Below the pieces are notes generated by a model, which searched no databases, had not been told where the DNA came from, and saw nothing but the letters and a program-made list of their open reading frames with translations. Positions 1 through 12,555 of a stretch of 64,000 bases of DNA are shown in pieces; positions within the stretch are counted from its first letter, which is position 1, and each line of letters begins with the position of its first letter. Position numbers and translations under genes: made by a program. Source of the stretch: Kutzneria chonburiensis (GTDB lineage: Bacteria > Actinomycetota > Actinomycetes > Mycobacteriales > Pseudonocardiaceae); NCBI RefSeq assembly GCF_028622115.1, contig NZ_CP097263.1, forward strand, positions 8,877,501-8,941,500, read 5' to 3'.

Positions 1-2
1 GC

Positions 3-323
3 GGCAACAAGGATTACGACGCGGTGATCGCCGAGGCGCTGGCCGAGGTGGGCCTGCCGGCCGAGCTGGCCGCCGCCGCGCACAGCACCGACTACGACGA
101 GGAGCTGCGCAAGAGCCACCACCGCGGCATGGACCCGGTCGGCGACGAGGTGGGCACGCCGACGATCCACATCGACGAGGTGGCCTACTTCGGCCCGGTG
201 CTGGCCTCGATCCCGCGCGGCGAGCGGGCGGCCGAGCTGTTCGACGCGGCTCGGGTGCTCGCCGGCTTCCCGCACTTCTTCGAGCTCAAGCGCAGCCGCA
301 ACGCGGATCTCGACTTCAGCTGA
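3..323 (+). CDS. DsbA-family mycothiol-dependent nitroreductase-like protein, 3' end only
   Basis: This is the C-terminal ~106 residues of a gene that begins before the window; the reading frame is open from base 3, so the GTG at 24 is not the real start. The visible part resembles the end of Rv2466c-type DsbA-fold oxidoreductases: a helical insert, then VGTPTIHID with the cis-Pro typical of the thioredoxin fold, and the ending [11 protein letters not shown]...DLDFS. Family members reduce nitro compounds or disulfides with mycothiol in the cytoplasm. The CXXC/CXXS active site would lie upstream and cannot be checked. A hairpin terminator follows directly, so the gene probably closes a unit separate from the phenazine operon. 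Confidence 0.8.
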   Translation, partial: GNKDYDAVIAEALAEVGLPAELAAAAHSTDYDEELRKSHHRGMDPVGDEVGTPTIHIDEVAYFGPVLASIPRGERAAELFDAARVLAGFPHFFELKRSRNADLDFS

Positions 324-334
324 GCCATCCCTTC

Positions 335-368
335 AAACGGCCGTTCCCGCAAGGGGGCGGCCGTTTTT
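335..368 (+). terminator. Rho-independent terminator
   Basis: A perfect 9-bp stem (335-343 with 358-366, aaacggccg/cggccgttt) closes a 14-nt loop and runs into five T residues. It lies 12 nt after the stop of the nitroreductase-like gene and 30 nt before the phzD start, so it separates the two units. Confidence 0.85.
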
Positions 369-397
369 CATTGCCCGGAAACAGGGAGGAACGACCG

Positions 398-1057
398 ATG
401 CCCGGTCTGCCGACGATCGAGCCCTACCCGATGCCGAACGAGCGCGAGTGGCCGGCCAACATCGCCGGCTGGACGGTCGACCCCGACCGTGCCGTGCTGC
501 TCATCCACGACATGCAGCGTTACTTCCTACGACCTTTCGCGCCGGGCACCTCGCCACGCGAGCCGCTGGTGGCCAACACCGTTGCGCTGCGTGAACTCTG
601 TCGTGCACGAGGCGTGCCGGTGGCGTACACCGCGCAGCCCGGCTCCATGACGCCGGAGCAGCGCGGCCTGCTCAAGGACTTCTGGGGCCCGGGCATGAAG
701 GTCGACCCGGACAACCGGGCGGTGATCGACGAGCTGACACCGTCCGAAGAGGACTGGTTGCTGACCAAGTGGCGCTACAGCGCCTTCCACCGGTCCGACC
801 TGCTGGAGCGGATGAGGGCGCGCGGTCGTGACCAGCTCATCGTGTCCGGTGTGTACGCCAACATCGGCGTGCTGACCACCGCGGTGACGGCGTTCTCGCA
901 CGACATCGAGACGTTCTTCGTCGCCGACGCGGTGGCCGACTTCACCGCCGCCGACCACCGGCAGGCTCTCGCCTACGCGGCCCGCACCTGCGCCGTGGTC
1001 ACCGGCACGGCCCAGGTGCTCGACCAACTGGCCGCGCGGTCGCTGGCCACCGCGTGA
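398..1057 (+). CDS. phzD: Isochorismatase-type hydrolase PhzD
   Basis: 219 residues. PhzD removes pyruvate from 2-amino-2-deoxyisochorismate to give trans-2,3-dihydro-3-hydroxyanthranilic acid (DHHA), the second committed step to phenazines. The sequence closely follows known Phz[14 protein letters not shown] (Asp38), [28 protein letters not shown] (Lys124) and SGVYANIGV, where amidohydrolase relatives have a Cys and PhzD does not. The ATG at 398 was chosen over the one at 371 because GGGAGGA (384-390) lies 7 nt before it and homology begins here. It is the first gene of the operon and phzE starts 21 nt after it. No promoter was identified with certainty. Confidence 0.95.
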   Translation: MPGLPTIEPYPMPNEREWPANIAGWTVDPDRAVLLIHDMQRYFLRPFAPGTSPREPLVANTVALRELCRARGVPVAYTAQPGSMTPEQRGLLKDFWGPGMKVDPDNRAVIDELTPSEEDWLLTKWRYSAFHRSDLLERMRARGRDQLIVSGVYANIGVLTTAVTAFSHDIETFFVADAVADFTAADHRQALAYAARTCAVVTGTAQVLDQLAARSLATA

Positions 1058-1078
1058 CCTCATCAGAAGGGACAGACC

Positions 1079-3277
1079 ATGGGCACTGACCTGCTTGAGC
1101 TGATCCTCGGCGGGCAGCCGCCGGCGTTCGCCCTGCTGCACCGGCCCGAGCGCACCGGTGCCGACGGCATCGACGTGCTGGTCGGCGAAGTGTCCGAAGT
1201 GGACACGCTGGCGGAGATCCCGCTGCGGGACATGGACGGGCACGACGTGCTGGCGATCATGCCGTACCGGCAGATCCGGGAGCGCGGCTATGCCAGCCCC
1301 GACGACGGCAGCCCACTGCTGGCGCTGACCGTGACCGGGCAGGAGGTCCGCTCCGTCGCGGAAGTGGCCAGAAGGCTGCCGGACGTGCCGATCACCATGT
1401 CCGGCGGGCGCTTCGACGTGGACGACGAGGCGTACGCCGACATCGTGCGGCGGGTGATCGGCGAGGAGATCGGCAACGGCGAAGGCGCGAACTTCGTCAT
1501 CAAGCGGTCCTTCGTCGCCGACATCACCGACTACACGCCGCGTGCCGCGCTGACCCTGTTCAACCGGTTGCTGCACCAGGAGAACGGCGCCTACTGGACG
1601 TTCATCGTGCACACCGGCGAGCGCACGTTCGTCGGCGCCACCCCGGAACGGCACATCAGCGTGCACGACGGCACCGCGGTGATGAACCCGATCAGCGGCA
1701 CCTACCGCTATCCGCGCACCGGCCCGGTGTTGCCCGAGGTGCTGGATTTCCTGGCCGATCCCAAGGAGACCGACGAGCTCTACATGGTGCTCGACGAGGA
1801 ACTCAAGATGATGGCCAAGGTGTGCCCGACCGGCGGCACGGTCGTCGGCCCGTACCTGCGCGAGATGGCCCAGCTGGCGCACACCGAGTACTTCATCGAG
1901 GGGCGGACCACGTTGGACCCGCGCGACATCCTGCGCGAGACCATGTTCGCCCCCACGGTCACCGGGAGCCCGCTGGAAAGCGCTTGCCGGGTGATCGAGC
2001 GCTTCGAGCCCCAGGGGCGCGGCTACTACAGCGGAGTCATCGCGCTGATCGGCCGTGACGGCAACGGGCAGCGGTCGCTGGACTCGTCGATTCTCATTCG
2101 TACGGCCGACATCTCCGCCGCCGGCCGGCTCCAGATCGGTGTCGGAGCGACGCTGGTCCGGCACTCCCATCCGGAGAGCGAGGTCGCCGAGACCACGGCC
2201 AAGGTCTCCGGCTTGCTGGCCGCGCTCGGTGCGCGCCACCGGCAGAGCTTCGCCACGCACCCCGAGGTGCAGGCGGCGTTGGCCCAGCGCAATGCCGACA
2301 TCGCCGGCTACTGGTTCGCGCAGCAGGAGTCCCGCGACGAGCCCGATCGCTCGCTGGCCGGCCGCGAGGTGTTGATCGTCGAGGCGGAGGACACGTTCAC
2401 CGCCATGATCGAGCTCCAGCTGAAGTCCATGGGGCTCAACGTGACCGTGCGGCGGTATGACGAGCCGTACACGTTCGACGGCTACGACTTCGTGGTGATG
2501 GGCCCCGGCCCTGGTGATCCCGGCGACCTCCAGCACCCCAAGATCGCCCATCTGCACCGGGCCATCGACACGCTGCTGACCGAGCGGCGGCCGTTCCTCG
2601 CGGTGTGCCTGAGCCACCAGGTGCTGTCCAGCCGGCTGGGCTTCCGGCTGGCCCGGCGGCCGACGCCGAACCAGGGCGTGCAGCTGGAGATCGACCTGTT
2701 CGGCCGGCGCGAGCGGGTCGGCTTCTACAACGCCTTCGCCGCGGTCAGCCCGGCCGACACCGTCGAATGCGGGCCGGCCGGGCTGGTCCAGGTCTGCCGC
2801 GACGGCGTCACCGGCGAGGTGCATGCCCTGCGCGGCACGCACTTCGCGTCCATGCAGTTCCACGCCGAGTCCGTGCTCACGCGCGACGGCGTCCGCATCA
2901 TCGGCACGCTACTGAAGGGGTTTTGGCTCATGCGCGTCATGATCGCATGGTGGGATCTCACTGAGTCGGGGCAGACCATCGAGTCGATGCGCGAGTACCT
3001 CCGCACCGAGGGCGCGCCGCCGTGGAACGGAATTCCCGGCCTGTACGAGAAGTTCTGGGTCTCCGACCCGGCGACCAACCGCTGGGGCGCGGTGATGATC
3101 TGGGAGCACGGCCCCGAGCCGGACCAGCCGCTGCCGCCGCACAAGGCGGCCGTGCTGATCGGCTATCCGCCGGTGCAGCGTAGCTGGTTCGACGTGGAGG
3201 CCACCGCGGAAGGCGGCCACTCACTGTCCACTTTGGCCGGTATCGGACTGGCCCTCGGCGTTGGGAGCCCGGCATGA
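1079..3277 (+). CDS. phzE: 2-amino-2-deoxyisochorismate synthase PhzE with extra C-terminal domain
   Basis: 732 residues; PhzE proteins usually have about 620-640. Residues 1 to ~420 are the chorismate-binding synthase domain (NPISGT, then TVTGSPLESACRVIE near 290). Residues ~425-615 are a class I glutamine amidotransferase with Cys510 (AVCLSHQ) and His595/Glu597 (FHAES), supplying ammonia. Together they convert chorismate and glutamine to ADIC. After ~617 the frame continues without a stop into ~115 residues beginning LMRVMIAWWDL, which look like a small ferredoxin-like alpha/beta-barrel (YdhR/antibiotic-monooxygenase type); this assignment is tentative. An ATG at 2930, preceded by gaagggg, could also start that domain separately. 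The 3' end overlaps phzG by 4 nt. Confidence 0.93.
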   Translation: MGTDLLELILGGQPPAFALLHRPERTGADGIDVLVGEVSEVDTLAEIPLRDMDGHDVLAIMPYRQIRERGYASPDDGSPLLALTVTGQEVRSVAEVARRLPDVPITMSGGRFDVDDEAYADIVRRVIGEEIGNGEGANFVIKRSFVADITDYTPRAALTLFNRLLHQENGAYWTFIVHTGERTFVGATPERHISVHDGTAVMNPISGTYRYPRTGPVLPEVLDFLADPKETDELYMVLDEELKMMAKVCPTGGTVVGPYLREMAQLAHTEYFIEGRTTLDPRDILRETMFAPTVTGSPLESACRVIERFEPQGRGYYSGVIALIGRDGNGQRSLDSSILIRTADISAAGRLQIGVGATLVRHSHPESEVAETTAKVSGLLAALGARHRQSFATHPEVQAALAQRNADIAGYWFAQQESRDEPDRSLAGREVLIVEAEDTFTAMIELQLKSMGLNVTVRRYDEPYTFDGYDFVVMGPGPGDPGDLQHPKIAHLHRAIDTLLTERRPFLAVCLSHQVLSSRLGFRLARRPTPNQGVQLEIDLFGRRERVGFYNAFAAVSPADTVECGPAGLVQVCRDGVTGEVHALRGTHFASMQFHAESVLTRDGVRIIGTLLKGFWLMRVMIAWWDLTESGQTIESMREYLRTEGAPPWNGIPGLYEKFWVSDPATNRWGAVMIWEHGPEPDQPLPPHKAAVLIGYPPVQRSWFDVEATAEGGHSLSTLAGIGLALGVGSPA

Positions 3278-3885
3278 CGGCCATCGATCCCGGTATCTCG
3301 ATCAGCGAGTTCGACTTCCCGCCCGAGGACCCGGAAACCGTGCTCCAGGCGTGGTTGCGGCAGGCCCCGGAGGCCGGCGTGAAGGTGCCGACGATCGTCG
3401 CGCTGGCCACCGCTGACGAGAAGGGCCGCAGCTCCAGCCGGATCATCCGGGCCCTGGAGGTCAGCACCCACGGCATCCTGTTCACCAGCCACAGCATCAG
3501 CCGGAAGAGCACCGAGATCCTGGCCACCGGCTGGGCTTCCGGCGTGCTGTACTGGCCGGAGACGGCCGAGCAGATCATCGTCGCCGGGCCGGCGTTTCCC
3601 ATCTCGGACAAGGAATCCGACCAGCTCTGGCACTCCCGTCCGCCGGCCCTGCACGCGATGTCGACGGCCTCGCGGCAAAGCGCTGTGTTGGACGACGAGG
3701 ACGAGCTTCGAAAGGCCGCACAGGATCTCGGCAGTGACGCGCTGCCGCGGCCCGACCGCTTCCTGGGTTATCGACTGGTGCCCAGCAGCATCGAGTTCTG
3801 GCGCTCCGGGCCGGGCGGTCTGCACCGCCGGCTGCGGTACGACCGCGCCGCGCACGGTTGGACCCACTGCCGGCTGCAGCCCTAG
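3274..3885 (+). CDS. phzG: FMN-dependent oxidase PhzG (PNPOx fold)
   Basis: 203 residues, of the pyridoxamine-5'-phosphate oxidase fold. PhzG uses FMN to oxidise hexahydro- and tetrahydrophenazine carboxylates, trapping the unstable condensation product as an aromatic or dihydro phenazine. Diagnostic stretches match characterised PhzG: PTIVALATAD near the N-terminus, SSSRIIRALE, GVLYWPETAEQIIVAG, and the PNPOx C-terminal signature EFW..G...LHRRLRYDR. The start overlaps the phzE stop (ATGA), implying coupled translation. The ehpF-like gene starts 8 nt after the stop. Confidence 0.93.
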   Translation: MTAIDPGISISEFDFPPEDPETVLQAWLRQAPEAGVKVPTIVALATADEKGRSSSRIIRALEVSTHGILFTSHSISRKSTEILATGWASGVLYWPETAEQIIVAGPAFPISDKESDQLWHSRPPALHAMSTASRQSAVLDDEDELRKAAQDLGSDALPRPDRFLGYRLVPSSIEFWRSGPGGLHRRLRYDRAAHGWTHCRLQP

Positions 3886-3893
3886 GAGAGATC

Positions 3894-4979
3894 ATGACCG
3901 ACATCCTCGACCTGCCCTTCGACGTCACGCCCGACCCGGACGAGTTCATCAAGGCAGCCATGGAATGGCACTTCAACCCGGAGACCGGGTCGCCGTTCTG
4001 GCTGCGCAAGGCCGAAACCCTGGACTTCGACCCGCGGGCCGACGTCAAGAGCCACCACGACCTGTGGCTGTTCCCCAACGTCACCAACGAACTCCGTGAC
4101 GTGCCGGCCCGCGATCTGCTGCCCCGGGCCTACGGCATCGGCGACGTGCTCGGCGTGTTCGAGAGCGGCGGCACCACCGGCGCCCCCAAGCGGGTGCTGT
4201 GCACCAAGGACTGGATGGCCAAGCTGCTGGACTGGAGCTGCGCCAACCTGGACCTGTTCGGCTTCCCCCAGGACGCCGACTGGCTGGGCGTGCTGCCGAC
4301 CGGCCCGCACATCGTCGGCGAGCTGTTCCGCCGCTCCGCGGCCGCCCGTGGCGGGCTGGGCTTCACCATCGACCTGGACCCGCGGTGGGTCAAGAAGGTC
4401 ATCGCCCAGGGCCGCCAGCGCGAGGCCGACGCGTACGCCGAGCACCTGATCGACCAGCTGGAGTTCGTGCTGCGCACGCAGCCCATCGGTGTGCTGACGA
4501 TCACCCCGCCGCTGCTGGAGCGGCTGGCCCGCCGGCCTGAGCTGGTCGACCTGGTCAACGACAAGGTCAAGGCCATCCGCTGGGGCGGAACGCAGCTCGA
4601 CCAGGACACCCGGGACGTCTACAAGAACGACATCTTCCCGGACGTCACGCTGTACGGGCACTACGGCAGCACGATGATCCTCGGCATCGCCGGCGAGCGG
4701 GCCGGCCTGACCGACGACGACCCGTGTGTGTTCGACACCTTCTCGCCGTACGTGACCTTCGCGGTGATCGACCCCAAGGCCCGCCGGCCGGTGCCGTACG
4801 GCGAGCGCGGCCAGGTGGTGATGAACCACGTCAGCAAGGCGCTGTTCCTGCCCAACAACCTGGAGCGCGACCTGGCCACCCGGATCGAGCCGCTGCCCGG
4901 CAAGGTCGGCGACGCCGTCGCCGGCATCGCCCCGGTCACCCGGTTCGAGGAGGAAGAAGTGATCGAAGGGGTGTACTGA
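3894..4979 (+). CDS. Truncated adenylate-forming enzyme, EhpF-like
   Basis: 361 residues from the ATG at 3894, which has AGGAGA about 5 nt upstream; the earlier in-frame ATG at 3858 lies inside phzG. The nucleotide-binding loop SGGTTGAPKRV is at 91-101, and LYGHYGSTM marks the adenine-binding motif. The protein ends where ANL enzymes would begin their C-terminal lid domain, so it is a short form like EhpF of Pantoea (D-alanylgriseoluteic acid pathway) and LuxE-type acyl-protein synthetases. EhpF is thought to activate a phenazine-1,6-dicarboxylate carboxyl for reduction. Inferred role: activation of a phenazine carboxylate for the aldehyde dehydrogenase encoded next (stop/start overlap at 4977-4981). 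Confidence 0.82.
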   Translation: MTDILDLPFDVTPDPDEFIKAAMEWHFNPETGSPFWLRKAETLDFDPRADVKSHHDLWLFPNVTNELRDVPARDLLPRAYGIGDVLGVFESGGTTGAPKRVLCTKDWMAKLLDWSCANLDLFGFPQDADWLGVLPTGPHIVGELFRRSAAARGGLGFTIDLDPRWVKKVIAQGRQREADAYAEHLIDQLEFVLRTQPIGVLTITPPLLERLARRPELVDLVNDKVKAIRWGGTQLDQDTRDVYKNDIFPDVTLYGHYGSTMILGIAGERAGLTDDDPCVFDTFSPYVTFAVIDPKARRPVPYGERGQVVMNHVSKALFLPNNLERDLATRIEPLPGKVGDAVAGIAPVTRFEEEEVIEGVY

Positions 4980-6337
4980 TGGCCGACCTGGACGCGTTGC
5001 TGCCCAACGGGAACTACCGCTCCCGCACGCGGACCGCCGTCACCGACGTGACCGGGGCCGAGGTGGCGCAGCTGAGCTCCGTGCCGACGCTGTTGGTCAC
5101 GCGGGCCATGGACACGTTGCGCGACACCGATCCGATGGAGCTGGACAAGCGGCTGGCAGCCTTGCGTTACGCTGGCGAGCTGTTCGCCACCGGCTCGGTG
5201 GACGGGATGCCGGCCGAGGAGTATTTCCTGCTGGCGGCCCGAATCGGCGGTCTGCCGATCACCGTGATTCGTGAGGGCGCGGAGGTCGCCGCTCGACGGT
5301 TGGCGCAGATTGGTGACAGCATCTCATTGGCCCGGCCCCATGGTGCGGTCGCCGATTGGCGGGATGCCCGGACATGCAAGGGAAGCGCGGTCTGGACCCG
5401 GCGCGGCGAGGTGTTTTCCGTGCACGCATCGGGCACGCACCCCGGCGCGCACAGCCTGTGGCCGGAAGCGTTGGCGCTGGGTTACCGGGTCGCCGTGCGG
5501 CCGACGCGACGTGAACCGCTGACGCCGTACCGAATGGTGGCGGCGCTGCGGGCCGCCGGCTTCGGCCCGGACCAGGTGGTGCTGCTCCCGACCGATCAGG
5601 CCGCCGGCGATGCCATCCTGGCCGGCGCCGATCTGGCCTACGGCGGCGACGACATCATCCGCAAGTACGCCGACGATCCCGCTGTCCTGCAACAGCAACC
5701 GGGCCGGTCGAAGATCTTGATCACCGAGGACGTCGACTGGCGCGACTACGTCGACGTGATCGTGTCGTCAGTGGCCAACCACGCCGGCGGTGGTTGCGTG
5801 AACACCACAGGCGTGTTGGTCGAGGGCGATCCGACGCCGCTGGCCGAGGCCGTGGCTTCGCGGCTGGCCGAGTTGCCGAGCCTGCCACCGGAGCACCCGG
5901 ACGCCGTGCTTCCCGTGCAGCAGCTGGCTTCCGCGCAGGCGCTGGACCGATTCCTGCGCAGCAAGGCCGAAGGCACGCGTTCGTGGCTGGGCGGCGACGG
6001 CATCCTTCACGACCTCGGCGACGGCAGCGCCGTGCTGCGGCCGGCCGTGCACCAGGTCGACCGGCCCGATTCGCCGCAGCTCGGCGCGGAAATGCCGTTC
6101 CCGTGCGTGTGGATCGGGCCGTGGATCAGGGCCGACGGCATCGAGCCGTTGCAGGACACGCTCGTGCTCACCGTGGCCACCGAGGACGAGCGCCTTGTCG
6201 ACCAGCTCATGGCCGAACCCGGCATCGGCAACGTGTTCGTCGGCCGGCATCCGACCCACTGGACCGAGCCCGGCCTGCCGCACGACGGCTACCTCGCGGA
6301 CTTCCTGATGCGCACCAAGAGCGTCATCCGCGGCTGA
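4979..6337 (+). CDS. Aldehyde dehydrogenase/acyl reductase, EhpG/LuxC-like
   Basis: 452 residues, aldehyde dehydrogenase superfamily. The likely catalytic cysteine is Cys273 in NHAGGGCVNTTG, following KILITEDVDW; the N-terminal half carries a Rossmann-like NAD(P)-binding region (VHASGTHPGAHSLWPEALALG). ATG overlaps the preceding stop (TGATG). Such a dehydrogenase next to a truncated adenylating enzyme is the arrangement of ehpF-ehpG and luxE-luxC, where an activated carboxylate is reduced to an aldehyde. Here the substrate is inferred to be phenazine-1,6-dicarboxylic acid or a related carboxylate, giving a formyl-phenazine. This fits the phz context but is not shown by the sequence alone. Confidence 0.82.
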   Translation: MADLDALLPNGNYRSRTRTAVTDVTGAEVAQLSSVPTLLVTRAMDTLRDTDPMELDKRLAALRYAGELFATGSVDGMPAEEYFLLAARIGGLPITVIREGAEVAARRLAQIGDSISLARPHGAVADWRDARTCKGSAVWTRRGEVFSVHASGTHPGAHSLWPEALALGYRVAVRPTRREPLTPYRMVAALRAAGFGPDQVVLLPTDQAAGDAILAGADLAYGGDDIIRKYADDPAVLQQQPGRSKILITEDVDWRDYVDVIVSSVANHAGGGCVNTTGVLVEGDPTPLAEAVASRLAELPSLPPEHPDAVLPVQQLASAQALDRFLRSKAEGTRSWLGGDGILHDLGDGSAVLRPAVHQVDRPDSPQLGAEMPFPCVWIGPWIRADGIEPLQDTLVLTVATEDERLVDQLMAEPGIGNVFVGRHPTHWTEPGLPHDGYLADFLMRTKSVIRG

Positions 6338-6354
6338 ACCAAGGAGGATTTCGT

Positions 6355-7236
6355 ATGGCTACAGTCGTCGCGGTCGACCGGCATCGCGCCGGCACGCAGG
6401 CCCGGCGCTACGTGGTGGCCGACGTGTTCGCCACCACCCCGCTGCTGGGCAACCCGGTGGCGGTGTTCCTGGACAGCGAGGGCCTGTCCACCGAACGCAT
6501 GCAGCAGATCGCCCGTGAGATGAACCTGTCGGAGACGACTTTCGTGCTGCCGCCGGACAAAGGCGGCTATCGGCGGGTGCGGATCTTCACGCCGGTCAAC
6601 GAGCTGCCGTTCGCCGGGCATCCGCTGCTCGGCACGGCTATCGCGCTGGCCGACGCGGATCCGGTGGACAGTATGGAATTGGAGACCCACGAGGCCACGA
6701 TTCCGTTCACCTTCACCCGATCCGTGGAGGGCGTGCTGTCCGCGACCATGCGGCAGCCGGTGCCGGAATGGCAGCCGTACGAGCTGTTGGACACGCTGCT
6801 CGAAGGGATTCATGTCACGGATCCGATCCTGCCGGTCGAGGTGTACCGGAATGGTCCTCGGCACGTTTTCGTTGGCGTTTCGGATATTCCAGCCCTGAGT
6901 GCGATCCGGCCCGACCTGCTGGTGCTGGCCAAGCTGCCGAACGTGGCGGTGAACTGCTTCGCCGGCAGCGGATACCGTTGGCGCAGCCGAATGTTCTCGC
7001 CGGCTTATGGAGTCGCCGAGGACGCTGCCACCGGGTCGGCCGCCGGTCCGCTGGCCGTGCACCTGGCCCGGCACGGGCTGATCGAGTTCGGCCGGCAGAT
7101 CGAGATCAAGCAGGGTGTCGAGATGGGGCGCCCGTCCACCATGCTGGCCACCGCCTTCGGCTCGGCGAACCGCATCGAACGGGTGGAGGTGGCGGGCTCG
7201 GCGGTCGTCGTGGCCCGCGGTTCGCTCTACGTCTAA
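6355..7236 (+). CDS. phzF: DHHA isomerase PhzF
   Basis: 293 residues from the ATG at 6355, with a strong AAGGAGGA 6 nt upstream. PhzF isomerises DHHA to the ketone that condenses in pairs to form the phenazine skeleton. It has the diaminopimelate-epimerase-like fold. Conserved active-site positions are present: Glu60 in NLSETTF, His89 in FAGHPLLGT and Asp223 in EDAATGSAAG. The ~15 residues before RRYVVADVFA are longer than usual for the family. With phzD, phzE and phzG it completes the chemistry from chorismate to a phenazine, apart from the PhzA/B condensation helper. Confidence 0.94.
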   Translation: MATVVAVDRHRAGTQARRYVVADVFATTPLLGNPVAVFLDSEGLSTERMQQIAREMNLSETTFVLPPDKGGYRRVRIFTPVNELPFAGHPLLGTAIALADADPVDSMELETHEATIPFTFTRSVEGVLSATMRQPVPEWQPYELLDTLLEGIHVTDPILPVEVYRNGPRHVFVGVSDIPALSAIRPDLLVLAKLPNVAVNCFAGSGYRWRSRMFSPAYGVAEDAATGSAAGPLAVHLARHGLIEFGRQIEIKQGVEMGRPSTMLATAFGSANRIERVEVAGSAVVVARGSLYV

Positions 7237-7246
7237 GGGAAGGCCC

Positions 7247-10838
<3,592 letters not shown>

Positions 10839-10861
10839 CTTCAACTCCGTGAGGTGTCTCG

Positions 10862-12523
10862 ATGACCCTGTCCGTTGACACGATCCTGTCGCCGCAACAA
10901 CGCGCCGCGCTGGCCGCCGACCCGGCCGTCGGCGGCGGCAACCTGCTGCCCTCGGCGATCAAGGCCAATGCCCACCCGGATCAGCCTTTCCTGCACTCGG
11001 TCCGCCCGATCACCACCACCGACGGGCAGCCGCAGCACACCTTCACCTTGCTGGAACTGGACCAATTGGTCCAGAGCTGGTCGGTGTTCTACCTGAGCAA
11101 GGGCGTGCAGCCGCGCGACCGCGTCGCCGTGCACATCGAGGACTCGTACGCCTACTCGGTGCACTTCCACGCCCTGGCCCAGATCGGCGCCATCGGCGTG
11201 CTGATCAACAGTCGGGCCAGCGAGTTCATCGCCCGGTCGCTGCTGGCCCAGACCACTCCGGTCGGCCTGTACGTCGACCGGGAACGCCTCGCCCAGCTGG
11301 GTGAGCTGCCCGAGCTGGCCTGGGTCGTCGTCGCCGAGGACGTCCCCGCGCCGCCGGCCGCCGAGCTGGCCCACGCCGACCGTTTCCGGCACGTCGCCGA
11401 GGACCCGGTGGTCATCCTGCACTCCTCCGGCACCACGGGCGTGCCCAAGCCGACCATCCACACTCATGAGTCCATCGCCGCCGGGCCCAAGTTCCGGTTG
11501 GTGGACCACAAGGAGCGGCCCGGCGCGGTCACGCTGACCGGTCTGCCCCAGTCGCACCTGGGCTGCATCGCGTACAGCACCTACGCCGTGCTCGCCGGCG
11601 CCAACACCATCGCCGGCCGTGACTACAGCGGCGCGGATCTGATCGACGCGGTTCTCGAGCACCGGCCGACGGCCGTGATGTCCTTCGCCCACGCCTATTC
11701 CGAGATTCCCGCCCTGTCCCTGGAGCCGGGAACCGTTGACTCCGTTGACTTCTGGGTGTCCATCGGCGACGCTGTGCACGAGGCGCACATCCATCACCTG
11801 CTGCGCCAGCGATCGTCGGACCGTCCCGAAGCGACCTTCCTGGACCGGCTCGGCACCACCGAGCTCGGCTGGGGCGCGCTGCTCAAGGCCCGGACGTTGA
11901 GCACCGAACGCAACGACCGCTGTGCCGGCCAGCCGGTCGGCGTCTCCGAGGTCGCCATCCTGCGCAAGGACGGCTCGTTCGCCGACGCCAACGAGGTCGG
12001 CCTGCTGGCCGCCAGGGGCCCGGCGATCACGCCCGGCTACTGGGGCAACTCCGACCTCACGTACCGGTTCCGGCTCGGCGGCTACTGGCTGACCGGCGAC
12101 AACGCCTACCGCGACGAGCACGGCGACCACTTCCTGGTCGACCGGACCGTGGACGCCATCGAGACCCCGCAGGGCACCGGCTACTCGGTGTTCATGGAGG
12201 AGGCGATCCTCTCCGACGTGCCCGACGTCGTCGATATCGCCGTCATCGCCGGCCGGGCCGGTGCCGCGGTGGTGCCGGTCGCCGTCGTGACCGTCCGGGC
12301 CGAGGTCGAGGCCGAGAAGCTGTTGCGGCTGGCCAACGAGGCCCTCGCGGCGGCCGGGCACCTCCAGCTCGGGGTGCTCGAGATCGCCGCGGGCGACGAG
12401 GACCTGCCCGTCGGTGTCACCGGCAAGGTGCTCAAGCGCCAGCTCCGCGAGAAGTACTCCGATCTTGCCACTTATGTCTCCACCCACACCGGGGCGGCGG
12501 TCGCCGTCCAGGGCCAGCTGTAG
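10862..12523 (+). CDS. Stand-alone adenylate-forming ligase (acyl/aryl-CoA ligase type)
   Basis: 553 residues, full-length ANL enzyme. The phosphate loop HSSGTTGVPKP starts at 187, GYWLTGDNAYRDE gives the hinge-side Asp, and VTGKVLKRQLRE supplies the C-terminal catalytic lysine (Lys522). It should activate a carboxylic acid as the acyl-adenylate and pass it to CoA or another acceptor. Substrate cannot be read from the sequence; a phenazine carboxylate or an aminoaryl acid from this operon are both reasonable. No carrier-protein domain is attached and no condensation or ketosynthase gene is in the window. It starts 23 nt after papC with GAGGTG upstream. Confidence 0.85.
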   Translation: MTLSVDTILSPQQRAALAADPAVGGGNLLPSAIKANAHPDQPFLHSVRPITTTDGQPQHTFTLLELDQLVQSWSVFYLSKGVQPRDRVAVHIEDSYAYSVHFHALAQIGAIGVLINSRASEFIARSLLAQTTPVGLYVDRERLAQLGELPELAWVVVAEDVPAPPAAELAHADRFRHVAEDPVVILHSSGTTGVPKPTIHTHESIAAGPKFRLVDHKERPGAVTLTGLPQSHLGCIAYSTYAVLAGANTIAGRDYSGADLIDAVLEHRPTAVMSFAHAYSEIPALSLEPGTVDSVDFWVSIGDAVHEAHIHHLLRQRSSDRPEATFLDRLGTTELGWGALLKARTLSTERNDRCAGQPVGVSEVAILRKDGSFADANEVGLLAARGPAITPGYWGNSDLTYRFRLGGYWLTGDNAYRDEHGDHFLVDRTVDAIETPQGTGYSVFMEEAILSDVPDVVDIAVIAGRAGAAVVPVAVVTVRAEVEAEKLLRLANEALAAAGHLQLGVLEIAAGDEDLPVGVTGKVLKRQLREKYSDLATYVSTHTGAAVAVQGQL

Positions 12524-12555
12524 CGACCGCCTCCGTCAGGGAAGGGATAACCCCC

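Noticed and set aside
24-26. GTG at 24 as start of the first gene
   Set aside because: The frame is open to the window edge with family-like residues (GNKDYD) before it, so the gene is truncated by the window.
527-2863. Open frame of 778 codons on the minus strand opposite phzD/phzE
   Set aside because: Antisense shadow: composition is Gly/Arg/His-rich with no recognisable domain, and the plus strand holds clear phzD and phzE.
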